Source: Coffea arabica
Lineage: Eukaryota > Streptophyta > Magnoliopsida > Gentianales > Rubiaceae
Length of the DNA stretch: 64,000 nt
NCBI RefSeq assembly: GCF_036785885.1
Contig: NC_092323.1
Location: 29,892,501-29,956,500, forward strand
Direction: 5' to 3'
Shown here: positions 51,709 through 63,488 of the stretch, in pieces
How positions within the stretch are numbered: the stretch's first letter is position 1
Layout of the letters: every line of letters starts with the position of its first letter
The notes under the pieces: model-generated
Databases searched by the model: none
Told to the model about the DNA's origin: nothing
What the model saw: the letters and a program-made list of their open reading frames with translations, nothing else
Translations under genes and position numbers: made by a program

Positions 51709-51955
51709 ATGTCCTCGTCCTCATCTTCCACAGATAGCGTTAGGGCTTCCCATATATTGATAAAGCACGAAGGATCCCGGTGCAAAGCTTTCTGGAAAGA
51801 TCCAGAAGGCCAAATCATCAGTAACACCACTCGCGACGCTGCCGTTTCTCAGCTCATAGCTCTCTACCAAGACATCGTCTCCAGCAAGGCTAAGTTCGAG
51901 GACGTTGCTGCTCGTTGCTCCGATTGCAGCTCTGCTAAGCGCGGAGGAGACCTTG
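51709..51955 (+). CDS. PIN1: PIN1-type parvulin peptidyl-prolyl isomerase, exon 1 only
   Basis: Plant PIN1 is a small parvulin without a WW domain that isomerises pSer/pThr-Pro bonds. Exon 1 encodes 82 residues and ends GGDLG at the donor GTATTT (51956). Family features: VRASHILIKHEGSR at 11-24, WKDPEG, and SDCSSAKRGGDLG with the active-site Cys. In the basic loop the family pattern Ser-Arg-Arg-Lys-Ala-Ser-Trp is Ser-Arg-Cys-Lys-Ala-Phe-Trp (residues 23-29), which removes one of the phosphate-binding arginines. The second exon, which should hold a FGRGQMQ-like motif and the C-terminal strand, is not found between 51956 and 64000. It has been lost or pushed beyond the window by the SmD3 duplication that begins at about 53025. 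Arabidopsis PIN1At is adjacent to MSRA5 (recalled), which supports the identity. Confidence 0.85.
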
Positions 51956-53024
51956 GTATTTATCCCCTTTTGTTTTAATTTTGATTTAGTTTTTCTTTCT
52001 AATTTACTTTCTTCTGCTTTTTTCAAGTGCTGTGCTTATGTAATTTAACCGTTCAATTTTTTTAACTTTTATTTTCAGGTGTTTTTCATTAATTTTGCGT
52101 GTGATTCTAGCTCTTAAATTTGTTATAAAGATGCTTATGTGTTAGTGGAGGCTGGTAATTTTGGTTCTTTTTTGTGATAAGTCTCTGCCTTCCCCCCCCT
52201 CCTCAAAAATTTTTTTTTTGTTTGTCAAACAGATATATGGAATTGCATCAGCAATTACTTATTTGTTTCTGCATTTTAAGGATCGAATATTTTGGATTCT
52301 GATTGAGGACATTGAGCTCACTGGAATATGTATTAGAATTTATTGATTTTTACATGGATTAGGAGCAAGAAAATATTGGAAAAGTAGCTCCACTGCCATT
52401 GTGTTTCAAAAAGATTACCAGAATTAGTATGATAGTAATACCAATATAATCTTCATCCATGAAAAAATACTACTTTGACTGAACTTACGTTCTTAGCAAT
52501 TGTCTTTTCTCGTTATTTTTTTGGAATGGTATTAGTCGATAATTCCATGATAATGTGCATGCTTTTCTTGAGCTCTTTAGTTGTGGGTATTGCCTTTTCA
52601 ATTAGACGAACTTTTGTTGATTTGTACTGCTTAAGCAATGTGGAAACTAATTGGCATAGTCATTTTAAACTAATAGAATTATTTGAGATGGTTTTAATTG
52701 GATAATTCCATGTCATACTTGAACAGGGTGTCCTCTTCAGTTTGTTCTATGCAATCTTGGTGACAGCATGAGGCTTGTATCATTGCATGAGTAAAGATGA
52801 TTATGACCATCCTAAGTGCAGAATGCCAACCAATAATTAGCTCTGTCACTTAATGACTTTTGGATCAAATTAAAGTTTTCTGGAATTTCGGTTGGTTAGA
52901 TAGAGCGTAAGATAGAGTATATATGTTGAGAATTCATTTTACATGATGAATATCACTATTCACCATGCCCTACGTCATGCTACTCAACCTCATCAGCGAC
53001 ATTTTATGATCACTAGTATAAAAA
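51956..53024. other. PIN1 intron remnant or intergenic DNA
   Basis: Begins with a normal donor and stays AT-rich. No acceptor followed by a PIN1 exon 2 was found. The SmD3 duplicated block begins at its right edge. Confidence 0.5.
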
Positions 53025-53158
53025 ACATAATTCTTAAGGTCTCAAAGGCCAAATATTATCCTATACCAAATTGGGCTGCATAACATGGATTTGATGATCT
53101 CCCTTGCATAATATACGAGCTTTGATGCTCTTAAGATTACAATCATATTCTAGAATGA

Positions 53159-55109
53159 TCACCTCCTTACAGGTGGCACAATGCCCCTCCCTGGTGGAGC
53201 TCTACGACCAGCAGCCTGAGCCTGCATACACGGATGGCACAGTCAGGCAAAATTCACCCCACAAAACTTAATTTGTAACCCCACATATTTCTCCAAGCTA
53301 ATCATTTTACATACTCCGTAAAACTACATTCTCTTTGTTCTACAGTATTTGTTAAATCCCAGTTCTAGAGTGGCCATCCGGCATTGCCTTTTCTTGACAA
53401 GAGATCATAATGCATTTCAGAGCTTACGGTGCAGATATGGAGTGTCATTCCTAACTTTTAGATTTAAATAAATGATCGAGGAGCATAAGATGCAAAAGTC
53501 ACGAAATAGATCTTACCCTGGCTCTCATGGCAACAGCACGTCCCCGTCTAATGCCAAGTGCTGAACCCTTGCCCTTCAAAAGATAATATAAAAAGTGTAA
53601 GCAAAGCTGTGATGGTCACAAATACACTCTAATACACATAGGCAAACTGGGAAAGCACCTTGATTCTAGCTTCTAGACGTTTGAACATTGGAGCATTCTT
53701 AAGCATATCTGGAATCACCATAAACCTGATAAAATTTGTTTTACCCATAATCAGAACTCAGAAAGCAGTTGAGAGAATCAGAAAATATTTTATATTACAG
53801 TTTTTGTACCTGACTTTGCTTCCTTGAATGAAAACATGCTCAAGTTGTGATACCTTGCCATCCTATAAAGATACAGACCAAAATTAGTCTTCCACAAGAC
53901 TAAAAAAAGCCAAAAGGGCACAACATAACATCTTAATCCAATGAAACTCTCTCTAATAGGCAGTCAAAAACAACTGAAGTCTTGAAGCTAATTTGCTTCA
54001 GTTCAGAGGTTCAAAAAAGAAGATATCAGGATTGAGGCGGCTGAAGATGTAAATTATATTAGTGCTTCAAAGATCCATGAAAGGATAAGAGACTGTTCAG
54101 AAGCTATCAACAATTCAAAAAGAGATCTTACATTCTGTAGCCATTGATGTAGAAGAAATTATATGGCACTGGAAATAATTGCTAATGAATGTCAAAAATG
54201 ACAGGTCCAATTTCAATGAAATTATCAAGGAAGAAATACTCTTAAAACCAGCTGCCAGTTAAAATAAGTATGATAAATGAGCATCCACAGGTCAAAAAGT
54301 TCCTTACAACCCCAACCCCGGGTAGTCCGACATACTGTGAACTCTAAAGCATGTGTGCAGAAGACACTTAATTTGTTGTAAAATCTAAGACGTGCATCTG
54401 ACACCTAAAGGACACGTCATAAAATAAGATGTTTAAATCTACAATAAAAACACATATTAAAGACCTAACCCACAACAAAAAAAAAACACATATTAAAGAA
54501 CGGTTTTGCATGTAAGATCAAAGAATTTAAAAAAAGAAAATACACGGCCTGGAATTTAGTTGGATAGAATTCTGTTATATGAGAACATATTGCCAATAAT
54601 AGTTTTAAAATACTTTTGCCACAAACATGAAATTCTTACTAGGAAAACCTGTATAAATCATTTATGAGCACAAATACAACTGACTGTCCTCGTGTTCTGA
54701 ATAGCATTCACCACCCAACCCATGTTAACTCCTTAAAGAGTGAATAGATTTCAGTTCCAATTTACTAACATCCCATAGTTTCAATTTTCCTGCCGCAGAA
54801 AATCATCGTAGGCTTCCGCCTATTATGCATTGGAATCAAAGTGAAAGAAAAAGGCATTAAGAAGCTCGAAAGCAGCATAAAGACACCAGAAACAGAAAAG
54901 CAGTTTCACAATTCTTAATGAAGGGCAGAATAACATTGGAACGAGAGTACCTTAGTTGTGAAAGTGATGTTCTCGAGTTGGCAATTCCAATTGTCTTCGC
55001 ATTCAACCATGCTGCCTCTGTAGAGCTCTCCGCTCTTCAGCTCTGCGGTCATGATGTGTCCTGTGGTTTCGTGTAGAAGCTTTACCGGTATACCTAAGCT
55101 ACGACTCAT
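53159..55109 (-). CDS. SmD3: SmD3 copy 2, reading frame open but with substitutions in conserved sites
   Basis: Duplicate of the gene at 1056-2985 with the same five exons: 55109-54951, 53862-53810, 53725-53659, 53573-53517, 53221-53159; total 399 bases, 132 residues, all splice sites kept. Differences from copy 1: Ala15Thr, Val20Met, Val22Ala, Ala52Thr, Arg66Gln, and in the tail Val to Ile, Gly to Arg (LGIRRGR), Gly to Arg (AAGRRAPPGRG) and Val to Ile. Arg66 is the Arg of the Sm2 IRG motif that contacts snRNA. All of these are transitions, mostly G to A on the coding strand and several at CpG. The block similarity starts near 53025 and extends through introns to the 5' UTR, which is now separated by a 5.8-kb LTR insertion. 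Probably a gene losing function, or a divergent paralogue. Confidence 0.85.
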
Positions 55110-55379
55110 TGCTATTGCTATTTCCTGCTATGCTTCCTACGCAAAACCCTAAACCCAAAGTCCAGCAGAAAGCTACCAAAAATTAATTAGCAGTAACTAT
55201 ATAACAGTAAATCCAGCACAAAGCTTCGAAAAAAAAGTTTAAAAAATCATACACAAACGTAAATATAGAAATGCACAATCAATTTTAAGAATTATAGCAA
55301 AAAAAAAAAAGATGCATACAAGAGATTGAAATTTGTGAGATTAAAAGTAAATAAATAAATAAAAGGCGAGAAGAGAGAG

Positions 55380-58300
55380 TGTGATACCCCAACTTTTAGG
55401 ATACTATTGTTGTTTAGTCTAAAAAAAAAAATATTACGCTTCCTTTAGTTTATTTTTATTTTAAGACATTGTTTTGTTTTAAAGACTAGAAACCCTAAAT
55501 TCTAATAAAAAAAACCCTAGTTTTACTTGTGACTACTCGGTTTTCTCAAATCTCTCATATTTTACCCGAAACCCTAACTGGAATCAAGGGAATTGTAAAA
55601 TCCCTCACATTTTTACTTAAATATCCTTTTATTTGGCGTTTATTCCTTTCTAATAGCTTTACTACTCAATCACCCCACAATAAGTGCAAATGAGCCTAGA
55701 AAGTAGGGTTTCACTTTTCGTTTTTTAAGTTAGCGTGAATTAGGATTTTACGCCTATTCGTAGTGCGACTATCCGGTACGAAGTGTGGATCAAATTTGGT
55801 GATTAAAAATGAGTTTTAGATGATATTAAGTGTGGGATTAGAGGTGATAATAATAAGTTAGTGAATTATAAGTTAAAACCCTAGTATACGCGATTTAAGG
55901 AAAATCGGGTTGAACCGACGTGTACCGTTCTCTATCGATGGTGTGACAGCCCCACCTCCCCCTAAGGAGAACCAGAGGGTTCGGCGGACCGCCTGCCCAG
56001 CTCTCGCCGGGACTCAGTCGATCACTACATTCCTCAAATAAATTACAAGATAAATCTCAAATATTACATCAAATTCTACAAGAATTACATATCAAAAGCG
56101 AAGCGGAAACTAATCACTTGCACTATCAACTAAAACCTCAAGAGAGCAAAGCAATACAAGTACAATCGTAGATTCAACTGAACAGGACTTCAACGGAACA
56201 AGAAATGATTCCAAATCCAACTGTACAAAATATAGGCCATCTATTCACGTGAATAAGCACAACAAGCCTTCCTTCGCCACGAGCCCTGTGGAGGGGAATA
56301 AAATAGTTTTGGGGTGAGCTAGAAGCTCAGCGAGTAACTAGTAAAATCAGTAATCAAATATATTTCACAATATTGCATTTTGATCCTTTCGATGATGTCA
56401 TGATTCAGAGATCAAATGTCCGTTTATTGCTCTCGTGAGCCAGTGAAGTCATAGCACTTGAACACCCAACGCTCAAATAGAACATTTAACATTAACATTA
56501 ACATTAAGAGGGAGCCCCTTTTTGAGCTCCGGAGCCATTTGCTCCAAGTAAACAGAGGTGGAGACGTTGGTGTCCAGCACAAGACTCCCCAAGAACTCAT
56601 TGAAGCCAAAATCATATCATGAATTCACATGCAAGCACGCATGAGATGCAGTCGAGTAAATAATGCAAGAAACATTTCATAAGAAGCTTTAACAATAGTT
56701 TGGGGTCACTCACCTCCATGGCTCAGGAACCATCCATCATATATCATTGCCTTGCTCAAATCCAAGTCTTAGTTCACAAACTCAATGCAAACAAGTCCTT
56801 TCAAAATTCGGACAGCACTTCCCCTGAATTTGCTAACTCTTCCAGCCATCATGGCTTCATTATTTCCTCATTCCAACCCAAAGGTACACACACAACAACA
56901 AGTTCATCCAATAGCCATTCAGCAAGCTCCAAGTAGCTAGTACAAGTCAAGCTAGGGAAAAGTCCGGAAATGAAAGTTAAGCTCAAAACCAGAAAAATAG
57001 GTTTTGACGTCATTTTGCGGTAATGGTACCAAAGGCACTACGATTATCGGATGAAGGTCCAAGACCCACCGTTTCGAAGCTAAGAGATTGGGTTACAATG
57101 TTCCAGAAGGAAACTCTGTCCAGTTTCGAGTGTAACAAGGTCAAAAATGCAAGATACCATACCAGAATCACAAAAATAGATTCACAGAACACATTCTAGC
57201 GGAAACATCATAAAGCAGGCTATCCAAGTCCAAATCCAGAAATTCCAAAACCAGCTGAAAGCTAAGAAACAGGGATAAATTTCATTAGAAGACCTCAACA
57301 GCCAATTCTGAAGCAATTCCAGCCAAAACAACCAATTACAGGTGAAATTCTTACATTCGGGTAAAACCAGAACAGCAATAGTAATTTCGACTTTTCTCAT
57401 TCTACGCTACTCTGATTGACCTAAAATTTTGTAGGCACCTCTAAAATGTCATTTCCTACAACTTTCATGTTTTAAGCCAAGGCCAATTCGGCCTCTATCT
57501 ATGACCTATAAATTCGGGCAGAATGCACAATCATAAACCCTAACTTTCCAAAATTTCTTCCAAAACAGAAATTGGTTGCAATTAATCACTTTTTCCACCT
57601 CATAGAGTCCTTAAACATCATTTCCAATCATCATATATAACCACACAATAATATCCATATGAAAACAGAAAAATCCCCAATAATTATAAAACTTCACCAA
57701 TTCAACCAAAACCAAGATATAATCCATAAAAGTGCATCTTATACCACCACCAATCATGAATTGAACATCATTAGAGGAAGGAAAGTGGTTCTTCACAACT
57801 CACCTTAGCAATACAAGAGATAGAGCAATTAGTCACCTTAGCTTTCCAAACAACTTCACAACCAAGCTCAACTCCACCAAACTAAGAGGTTTTATGGAGT
57901 AATTGGAAGATTAATCGGTTTAATTGAAAGATTGGGCAAGATTGGAGACTAGAAAATTGAGAGCTTTTCTTCCCTTTTTTGAGCAAGAGAATTCGGCCAA
58001 GAAGCTTGCAAAATGAAGAGATTTTTGGCCAATTTTAATTAAATGGTAAAGTTATGAATAGTAGTCAAACTCAAGACTAAATCTTATGGTGACACTTGTC
58101 ACCTTTAGGTTTAAAACTTATCTTTTTGTCTCTCCAATACAAATATCTTAACACTTTGTAAAATAATATCACTTAATACAAAATTCCAACAAGTTATCAA
58201 AAATATAATGCATTTACCGCACTTGTGGGTCCCACGTCCAAAATACGCTCTTAATTTTTCAAAAACTAACCGATACTAGAAAAATCATTTTAAAACTATC

Positions 58301-61186
58301 TTTGCTCATAAAATTTATCTGGGGAATTTTTCTAATAAAGAAAATGTAGAAAAGGCGGGCGATTAAAAAAAAAAAACCCTAGAAAATTAGAAAATTTCCG
58401 GGTTCGCACACTTATACTTTTCGGGGCGTCACAGATGGATTACACCACTTGACCACCACTTTATTACCTTAATTACCTTGTTTTTACTTGACTAATTAGC
58501 CCTAAATTACCCATTAATCCAGCCACCTTTGTTGACTAAAGAAAAGGAAGAAAAGAAAAAAATTGAGATTGAATCCTACGGCGACACTTGGCGGTAATCC
58601 ACTTAACTTTGACCCAAGCTTATTAATATCTTCTTAACCTTCTTGAAGCTTCATTTTAGCCTCCATGTCTGCACATTAGAACCGTGACTTAGAGAGGAGA
58701 AAAGGAGAGAAAGAAACCAAGTGAGCAACCACCAAGTTTCACCTTGAATCACCTTCATTTGAGCAAAATCAATGAATCCAAACCGATTAAACCTTCATTT
58801 GAGTGCTTAGGTAGTTGTGTGTGATAAAAGTTTGGGAAGAAAGTGTTTGGTTTCACACCTACAAGGGAGTTTTTGGCAGGTACATGGCTGCCCACGCTTT
58901 TCTTTGTCCTTTAATCATGTTGGAGTTGCTTAGTAGCTTGTATTTGTGGTTATAATAATGCTTATATCAAGTGATTTTGGATGATTGGAATGATGCAATT
59001 GAGTTAGGGTTTGAATGATACCCTCCTCATACTTATTGTATGGATGGTGTATGATGTATATATGTTGGTATAAGAGGTGGTAGTGATGGTTTCAAGCTAA
59101 AAATGAGTTTTATATCTTGATTGTAGCCAATTTCCAGAATTGAAGTTAGTATGTCCCTTGTTCTGCCTGGTTTCCGTTCACCATGTTAGAGGCTGAATTA
59201 GTCTTAGCTCAAAACATGAAAGTTGTAGGGAATGATGTTTTATATATGTATGTAAAATTTCAGCTCAATCTGAGTACTGTATCATGTGAAAAGACCGAAA
59301 TATCCTTGGCTGCCATAGGTAGAATGTTAGGGGCAGTTTTGACATTTCACCCAATATGATCGTGTCTGTTCACCGTGATCTGTACTGAATTATCATTTGA
59401 CCAAAACATGAAAGTTGTAGTGCTATGTCTTAGCTTTCTAACGCCCCTAGAATCGCCTCAATTGGACTTTGGTAGCCTGAGTTATTGTCGTTTATGCATA
59501 GTGCAGTTGACTAGCCTGAATGTGAGATTCTGGTTCTGTAATTTGAGATTTTGACTTAGATACACTATAAACTGGACAGAGTGATCTTCATCAAAGTTGT
59601 AGGCCTTTGTCTTAGCTTCGAAACGGTATAAATTTCATCCCAATCCAATAAGCATAGCTTCGATTGTGCTCGTTACGCTAAGTGACGGCAAATCTGTCTT
59701 TTGATTTATGCCTTCCATTTCATTTCCGGACATGTACCTAGTTTAATTTTGTACTTGTATGAGTTTGAGCCTATGGAATGGCTATTGAAATGAGATTATT
59801 TTATGTGTGACTTTGGGACTGTTTGAGGAAAATATTGAAGCCATAAATGGCTGGAAAATTGGTAAACACAAGGGGCATGCCGCCAAATTTTCACTAGAGG
59901 ACTATTTTTGTTATTTTTGTTACCATTCCGGCTGTTTCGGCCGATTTTGACATTCTTTTGGCCTTAACATCGTTTTTGACCATTTTTGATTATTTTTGAC
60001 CGTTTTCGACCGTTTTCAATTGTTTAAGTTATAAACTGCTATTGTATGGTCGTTTCACTTATGTGTGTATATAATCTGTCAATACAGACTGTGAGGCTTT
60101 TGACGGTGACGGTCAAGCGCAGTGACTTGTATCGTTTTTTGTGCCAAGCTTTATCAAGTGAGTAATTGGGTTGTTTATTGATGTGAAATTGTTAAAGTGC
60201 TTTGTATATGTTAAATGGGTACTTAGGCGAGGGTGTACTTTATCTCACTCAACCTAAGCCCATCCTTTGTTTTGATTTCATAAGTGAGAATACCTGCCTT
60301 ATGTTGAGTATCACCCTTTTGCTGTGTGCTGATGGGGGTAATTACATGACTTGAATTAAACCCCTTTTGCTGTGTGCTGTTGGGGTAAGTACTTTGTTGT
60401 GTACTTTGTTGAGAGATACCATCTATTGAGAGATTGGATATCTCAGGGCTTGGTTCCAGCCCGGTTCCAAGGGTAGACGAACTATTCGAGCCAGCCGGGG
60501 TTTGGTCGAAAATAGTTCCATGCTAACCTTGGGATTTAGTTCTTTGTTAAAGCTTTGATGAAAGCTAAGTTATTTTGTTTCGTTCGAGCTGATGTGTGCT
60601 GTTGACTGGCCAGCGGGGGTTGATAAGGTGAACGGGAAAAGTTAAGTGGAGTCTACGGTCTATGAGTATTTTGGTTGACAGAGTGTCAACAGGCGTTCAA
60701 GCTCGGGGAATTGAACTGGATTTGGAGCCACCCGTATCCTACCATTTTGATGTTACATTTCTGTATTGATGTGAAATATTTGGATTTATATGTTTAATTG
60801 AATGTGCTTTTACATTTTTACCCCCAATTATTCACTAAACATATAGGTTACCCCATTCCATTTGTTTTGCTTAGCAGGGGGTACGAGCGAGGCGTGAGAC
60901 TTGTACAGAGTAGTCTAGTTTTGAATTTTGAATGGTACTCACGCTAGCACTCGACAAGGGTTGATTGGACTCGGACTGTAAATACGTTAATGTATTTGGG
61001 TGTGTATAAACCTTGTAACTGGATCTGAGTATCAATGTATATATTAAGTTTGAACTTGTGGTGTTACTTATTTTCCAGAGATATAAGTTATTTTCTAGAG
61101 ACGTGAGTGAGTGAGTCCTGACGAGGGTTGGGCAGGCGGTCCACTAAACCCTGAGGTACGCCCTAGGGGGAGGTGGGGCAGTCACA
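55380..61186 (+). mobile_element. Solo LTR in the 5' UTR intron of SmD3 copy 2, split by a second
   Basis: TGTGATACCCCAACTTTTAG to GTGGGGCAGTCACA, with perfect 5-bp duplication GAGAG (55375-55379 and 61187-61191). About 3.3 kb after removing the nested 55942-58433 element. Similar to the exon 3 insertion in MSRA5. It lengthens the SmD3 5' UTR intron from roughly 0.26 to 6.1 kb; the donor at 61210-61211 and the acceptor at 55137-55138 both remain. Confidence 0.92.
55942..58433 (-). mobile_element. Solo LTR (2.5 kb) nested in the previous element
   Basis: TGTGACAGCCCCACCTCCCC to CTTTTCGGGGCGTCACA, with perfect 5-bp duplication GATGG (55937-55941 and 58434-58438). Its orientation is opposite to its host. 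No coding domain. Confidence 0.92.
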
Positions 61187-61211
61187 GAGAGATAAAATGA
61201 AGTAACCTTAC

Positions 61212-61345
61212 TGGATAAAGAGGTAGAGAAATATATCCTCGCCGTTGGCTGTCGCCGGAAGATGCTGTGTTGCGGTTCAGCTAGGAGAACCGTGTCTTCA
61301 CCTAGCGGCGAGGACAGGGAAAGTTAATAATGTAGCAGCGTACAA
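61212..61345 (-). promoter_or_regulatory. SmD3 copy 2 5' UTR exon and proximal promoter
   Basis: Matches 3275-3406 of copy 1 (CGGAAGATGCTG, GGTTCAGCTAGGAGAAC and CTTCACCTAGCGGCGAGGA). The last exon base before the donor is A instead of G (TATCCA then GTAAGG), which may weaken splicing of the 5' UTR intron. Confidence 0.6.
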
Positions 61346-61558
61346 GTGAGATCCGCTATATCAAGTTCCGGACCTATATTTTCGATTTGACCCACCCATG
61401 CTTCCTAATCCTAATCTTTTTCTATCTTTTGACTGCCTGGGGCCTTGGGCCTTGGACTTTTACTTGGTTAGAGACCATTACTAATTACTAGTTACTACTT
61501 AAGCATGGGTGGGTCAAATTCTAAATATAGGTCCGGAACTTGATATAGCGGATCTCAC
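61346..61558. repeat. Inverted-repeat block beside the SmD3 copy 2 promoter
   Basis: Two 58-bp arms, 61346-61403 and 61501-61558, are near-perfect reverse complements (GTGAGATCCGCTATATCAAG at the outer ends), around a centre with CTTGGGCCTTGGACTTTTAC. Either a MITE or the product of an inverted duplication. The left arm alone is present upstream of SmD3 copy 1 (about 3407-3469). Confidence 0.75.
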
Positions 61559-61841
61559 CAATGTTTTAAAACTTGGACCGTCAATTGAACCGGTGAAATG
61601 AAAGGGTCAAGATTCAATCGGTCGGACCGATTCAACCCTGGTTCAATAAATAAATAAATAAATATATGTATATATGTATATAGAAGACACACACACCTAT
61701 GCATAGAATAAGATATAAATGCTAAACCACAATTAACATAAGAGCAATATCCAACAATTAACACACACAGTTAACATAGTTATCAAACTTATATGTCCAA
61801 TTGTCTTAACTATTCGTATTTGGGAACTGAAACTGTCACTA

Positions 61842-62211
61842 AAAGATCTAAAGGGGTTAATGGAGATAATGAAACAACCGTTTAGCTAGAATGAAGTTAA
61901 TTCCCTAAGCCTTGTGCATTTCTTGAGGGTGTTAAGTATCTTCACGATAACTGGGTTTTGCACAGAGATTTAAAGACATCAAATATACTTTTAAATAGTT
62001 GTTGTGAGTTGACGATCTGTGACTTTGGATTAGCACGTCAATATGGAAGCCCTTTGAAACCATATACTAACTTGGTGGTTACTTTGTGGTACAGGTGAGC
62101 GTAGTTTTATGCACTATTGTATTTTTTAGTTGAGATAATTAAAATCTTTTATCTGGCTCAGCGAAGCAGTCTCTATTCAATGGGAAAACAGAAGTTGATC
62201 AACTTGACAAG
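61842..62211 (+). pseudogene. CDKG-like (PITSLRE) protein kinase fragment
   Basis: Pieces of the catalytic core of a cyclin-dependent kinase G relative. KDLKGLMEIMKQPFS is followed by TAG (61887-61889), where the family has Gln, and then NEV and a frameshift. An in-frame exon piece follows with [19 protein letters not shown] (catalytic loop HRD intact), [18 protein letters not shown] (DFG intact) and VVTLWYR, ending at a GT donor (62095). A second short piece, LFNGKTEVDQLDK, ends at 62211 before GTTAAC; the part between, with the APE motif, is missing. Introns are partly kept, so it is a genomic fragment, not a retrocopy. N- and C-lobe ends are absent. Confidence 0.8.
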
Positions 62212-63488
62212 GTTAACATTTTGAAAACTTTCATCTGTCATGTTACTGTAGATTTTTGTATGGATTTCATCTGTCATGTTAATGAAGGCAGGACAACTAT
62301 TGATCTAATATTAGAAGGAGAAAATGGAACTCTACACTTGTTTGCACCACCAAAAAAAACAAATAGAAGTTGAAGTTCAGATGGCTCATAGTAGTTCAGT
62401 AGCAAAATGGTACATGAATTCATTTATAATCCTAAATTTCCAGACGAGTCATAATTCCAATCAGGTCAATTGGATTTAAACATATGACAGGCAAAATAAC
62501 CACTTGATACTTTATTCATCAAGAATCAGCACAACACATCAGAATGTATCATTTTAGGAATTCCAAAATAGGGCGTTGCGTGGATATATCAGCTTGGAAA
62601 AACCAACAATATGTTTATTCAGTAAGAATTGTGAGCCTAATTTAGACATTCTTTCATTTAGGAAAAGAAAATATATTTCAGTGATGTCATGATTCAAAAG
62701 CCCAGGTCTCATCAAAAGCCTGTTAAGAAAAATCCTCCAAATGGTGCAAGATTTCACTTTTGTCATTAGATCTAGTCCTATTAGGGCTCTTATCTCACCA
62801 GACACAAGACCTTATACAGTGAAGTGCAGCATACAGTCCTATTCTCTGCACAATAAAGGAAAACTAAATGAGCAGAGTTGTAGAGAGTAACAGAATTTTC
62901 CAACAGGTATCCCTCTATAAGGTTTAGCAACTTCATTCTAGCTCCCTTAGCGGAATATTCTAGCTTGCTCTCAGGCAACAATTTCTCATTTCGAAAGAAA
63001 TTCTGCATCCAGGGTATAAAAAATTAAAATCCCCAAATTTAACTTCTACACATTTGGAAACTAGCAATTTAGTGGAAAATAAAAGAACTTTGTAAATCTG
63101 TTATGCAAGAAATGCTCTTCTTATCCTCAAAGCAACCAAAGCGTAATTCTAGAGTTTTTTTTTTTGGCTTAGAATCAGCAACGAAAGGAAAAAAAAGGGG
63201 AAAAAGATTAACGAACCTGGTATAAGCTTGAATTCCAGAGTTTTTTTTGGCTTAGAATCGCAGCAGCAAGCGGAAAAACTTCATGATTCGGTGCTTCCTT
63301 TTTGCTGATTGCTATGGCTCAAGATTGGAGTTTGGACTTTGGAGAAGGGATTAGAGTTAAGCTATTAAGGGGAGAAGGAAATAGAGATGGCAGGCAAGGC
63401 AATTTCGGCAATTGCAGAGAGAGGATGCAGGAAGACTGAAGCGAAGTGCGAAGAGAAAGACTGAAGTGAAGATTAGGGTTTAGAGTTT
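62212..63488. other. No supported gene; possible minus-strand exon
   Basis: A minus-strand frame at 63008-62790 follows an AG acceptor-like site and reads LEYSAKGARMKLLNLIEGYL. Its upstream region (63490-63290) is CT-rich like a 5' UTR on that strand. I do not recognise the protein and would not call it a gene on this evidence. Confidence 0.3.

Noticed and set aside
62554..63008. Two overlapping minus-strand ORFs as a new gene
   Set aside because: There is a plausible acceptor and a 5' UTR-like region, but no known domain and no convincing exon chain; kept only as a note.
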